This document shows, piece after piece, positions 13,079 to 14,068 of a stretch of DNA of 14,068 nt (position 1 is its first letter; each line of letters starts with the position of its first letter). The position numbers and the translations under genes are program-made. The notes below the pieces were generated by a model. The model had not been told where the DNA came from. It ran no database searches and worked only from the letters and a program-made list of their open reading frames with translations. The DNA comes from an uncultured Anaerocolumna sp. (lineage in GTDB: Bacteria; Bacillota; Clostridia; Lachnospirales; Lachnospiraceae), in the NCBI GenBank assembly GCA_937901695.1, contig CALDJN010000420.1:1-14068 (forward strand), in the 5' to 3' direction.

Positions 13079-13840
13079 ATGAATGAGAATAAAACAAGGT
13101 TTATAGGTAATATTATCGTTGCTTTGATACTATCGATTGCGGTGATAATTGCCTGTTTTATTGGAGTTAATGGTCTGGCAGATTTTAAAAGTAAAAAAAA
13201 TAGTATCGATGTCCGAGGATATGCAGTACAGCAGATTACATCCGATTTAATTGTATGGACTGGATATTTTGATGTACAGTCCATTGATTTAAAGGACGGT
13301 TATAACAGACTCGAAGCAGACAAGGAAAAGGTAAAGAAATATTTTGTAGAAAATGGATTCAAGGAAGAGGATTTGGTGTTTTCCTCCATTTCTACTAAAG
13401 AAAATTATGTCTTAAATGAATATGGAGCAAATACCAACGAGATAGCCAATTATAATTTAAGCCAGACGGTAACAATAAGCTCGGATGAAATTGATAAAGT
13501 AACGGAAATCTCAAGAAATGCAACCGAGCTATTAAATGAAGGAGTCCAATTCCAATCTTATGCTCCGGAATACCATTATACCAAGCTGGCTGATTTAAAA
13601 GTAACAATGTTAGCAGAAGCTTCTAAAGATGCAACAAATCGAGCCAAGGTGATTGCAGAAAATGCAGGAAGTAAGCTGGGAGATTTATCACATGCACACA
13701 TTTCTGATATGAAGATTACACCCTTATATACGAATGGGGTTGATTATTATGACGGATATGGCTATCGTTTAGGCAATGACATCGCTTCATTAGAAAAAGA
13801 GGTATCTGTGGTGCTAAATTGTACCTTTGAAATTAAGTAA
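13079..13840 (+). CDS. SIMPL-domain (DUF541) protein, membrane-anchored
   Basis: A 253-residue protein with an N-terminal signal anchor (about residues 9-32) and an extracytoplasmic SIMPL/DUF541 domain. Members such as E. coli YggE and BP26 of Brucella form oligomers, but their biochemical role is unclear; YggE has been linked to oxidative stress. Family features seen: SIDVRGYAVQQ at the domain start, where other members read v.G.G....pD; DGYNRLEADKEKVKKYFVENGFKEEDL; the YNLSQTVTI strand; and the helix ASKDATNRAKVIAENAGSKLGDL, the best-conserved part, followed by a final strand. Length is typical. The start is supported by GGGAGGGG (13064-13071), seven bases upstream. It is a single-gene unit between its own promoter and a strong terminator. 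Confidence 0.87.
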   Translation: MNENKTRFIGNIIVALILSIAVIIACFIGVNGLADFKSKKNSIDVRGYAVQQITSDLIVWTGYFDVQSIDLKDGYNRLEADKEKVKKYFVENGFKEEDLVFSSISTKENYVLNEYGANTNEIANYNLSQTVTISSDEIDKVTEISRNATELLNEGVQFQSYAPEYHYTKLADLKVTMLAEASKDATNRAKVIAENAGSKLGDLSHAHISDMKITPLYTNGVDYYDGYGYRLGNDIASLEKEVSVVLNCTFEIK

Positions 13841-13871
13841 ATAGAATAGATACATAATAAGGTATGCTATT

Positions 13872-13896
13872 AAAGAGACCGTAAGGTCTCTTTTTT
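13872..13896 (+). terminator. Intrinsic terminator of the SIMPL gene
   Basis: AAAGAGACC (13872-13880), GTAA loop, GGTCTCTTT (13885-13893), with the T-run extending to 13896. The 9-bp perfect stem lies 32 bases after the stop codon. A strong, classical terminator. Confidence 0.93.
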
Positions 13897-13946
13897 GAGC
13901 TATTAAAGTAACAGGTTAAAATAAATATACTTATATTAAAAATCAT

Positions 13947-13974
13947 TTGAATAATTGGTAAATTGAGGTATAAT
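13947..13974 (+). promoter_or_regulatory. Sigma-A promoter for the next gene
   Basis: TTGAAT (13947-13952), a 16-base spacer and the consensus -10 TATAAT (13969-13974), 74 bases before the ATG at 14048. Confidence 0.6.
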
Positions 13975-14047
13975 TTTAATATGAGTTAATTCAGAATCGT
14001 TCGTAAATGATATAGAAAAACAGGAATTTCCAGAGGAGGATTAAATA

Positions 14048-14068
14048 ATGGATTTCAGAAATACATTT
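14048..14068 (+). CDS. Start of a gene cut by the window edge
   Basis: Seven codons (MDFRNTF) follow an excellent Shine-Dalgarno, AGAGGAGGA at 14032-14040, seven bases before the ATG. Together with the promoter at 13947 this marks the start of a real gene. Seven residues are too few to name a product. Confidence 0.7.

Overview
The window is AT-rich, low-GC Gram-positive DNA. A GreA of the clostridial type, YtaF, a PdaA-type cortex deacetylase, a SpoVB-family flippase and a clostridial-type FeoB together point to a spore-forming member of the Clostridia, most likely Lachnospiraceae. This is inferred from protein resemblance only; no rRNA gene is present.

Layout. (1) 1-2404: the 3' part of greA, a possible 20-codon ORF, a YtaF/MntP-like membrane protein, a palindromic dispersed repeat followed by eight 16-bp tandem units, then a PdaA-type polysaccharide deacetylase whose ribosome binding site lies in a perfect inverted repeat. 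(2) 2405-2848: a 143-bp GC-rich hairpin element, a promoter, and a NiCo (czcD) riboswitch. (3) 2849-5374: a P2-type cation ATPase under that riboswitch. (4) 5375-5794: tandem repeats and a composite palindromic element. (5) 5737-6190, minus: a DtxR/MntR-like regulator with an apparent frameshift near its 3' end. (6) 6191-9041: a divergent feo operon, with a long palindrome, a 33-codon leader ORF overlapping feoA by ATGA, feoA and feoB. (7) 9042-11820: a membrane-anchored unknown protein, a coupled 50-codon cysteine-rich ORF, and a SpoVB/MurJ-like flippase. (8) 11821-12148: a second composite palindromic element, inverted relative to the first. (9) 12149-12763, minus: an unknown anchored protein. 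(10) 13079-14068: a SIMPL-domain protein, an intrinsic terminator, and a promoter, RBS and first seven codons of a further gene.

How the genes work together. The centre of the window reads as a transition-metal (probably iron) homeostasis locus. FeoA and FeoB import Fe2+, a DtxR-family regulator is divergent from them, and the neighbouring ATPase, which homology alone would label a calcium pump, is preceded by a near-consensus NiCo riboswitch. That aptamer senses Co2+ and Ni2+ and has been reported to respond to Fe2+, so the pump is more likely a transition-metal exporter. The other genes belong to cell-envelope or sporulation functions or are unknown.

The intergenic regions are rich in structure. 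Three members of one modular repeat family (arms GTCATTCTGAG and CTCAGAATGAC) are present, each beside an AT-rich tandem array, and two of them lie between convergent genes.
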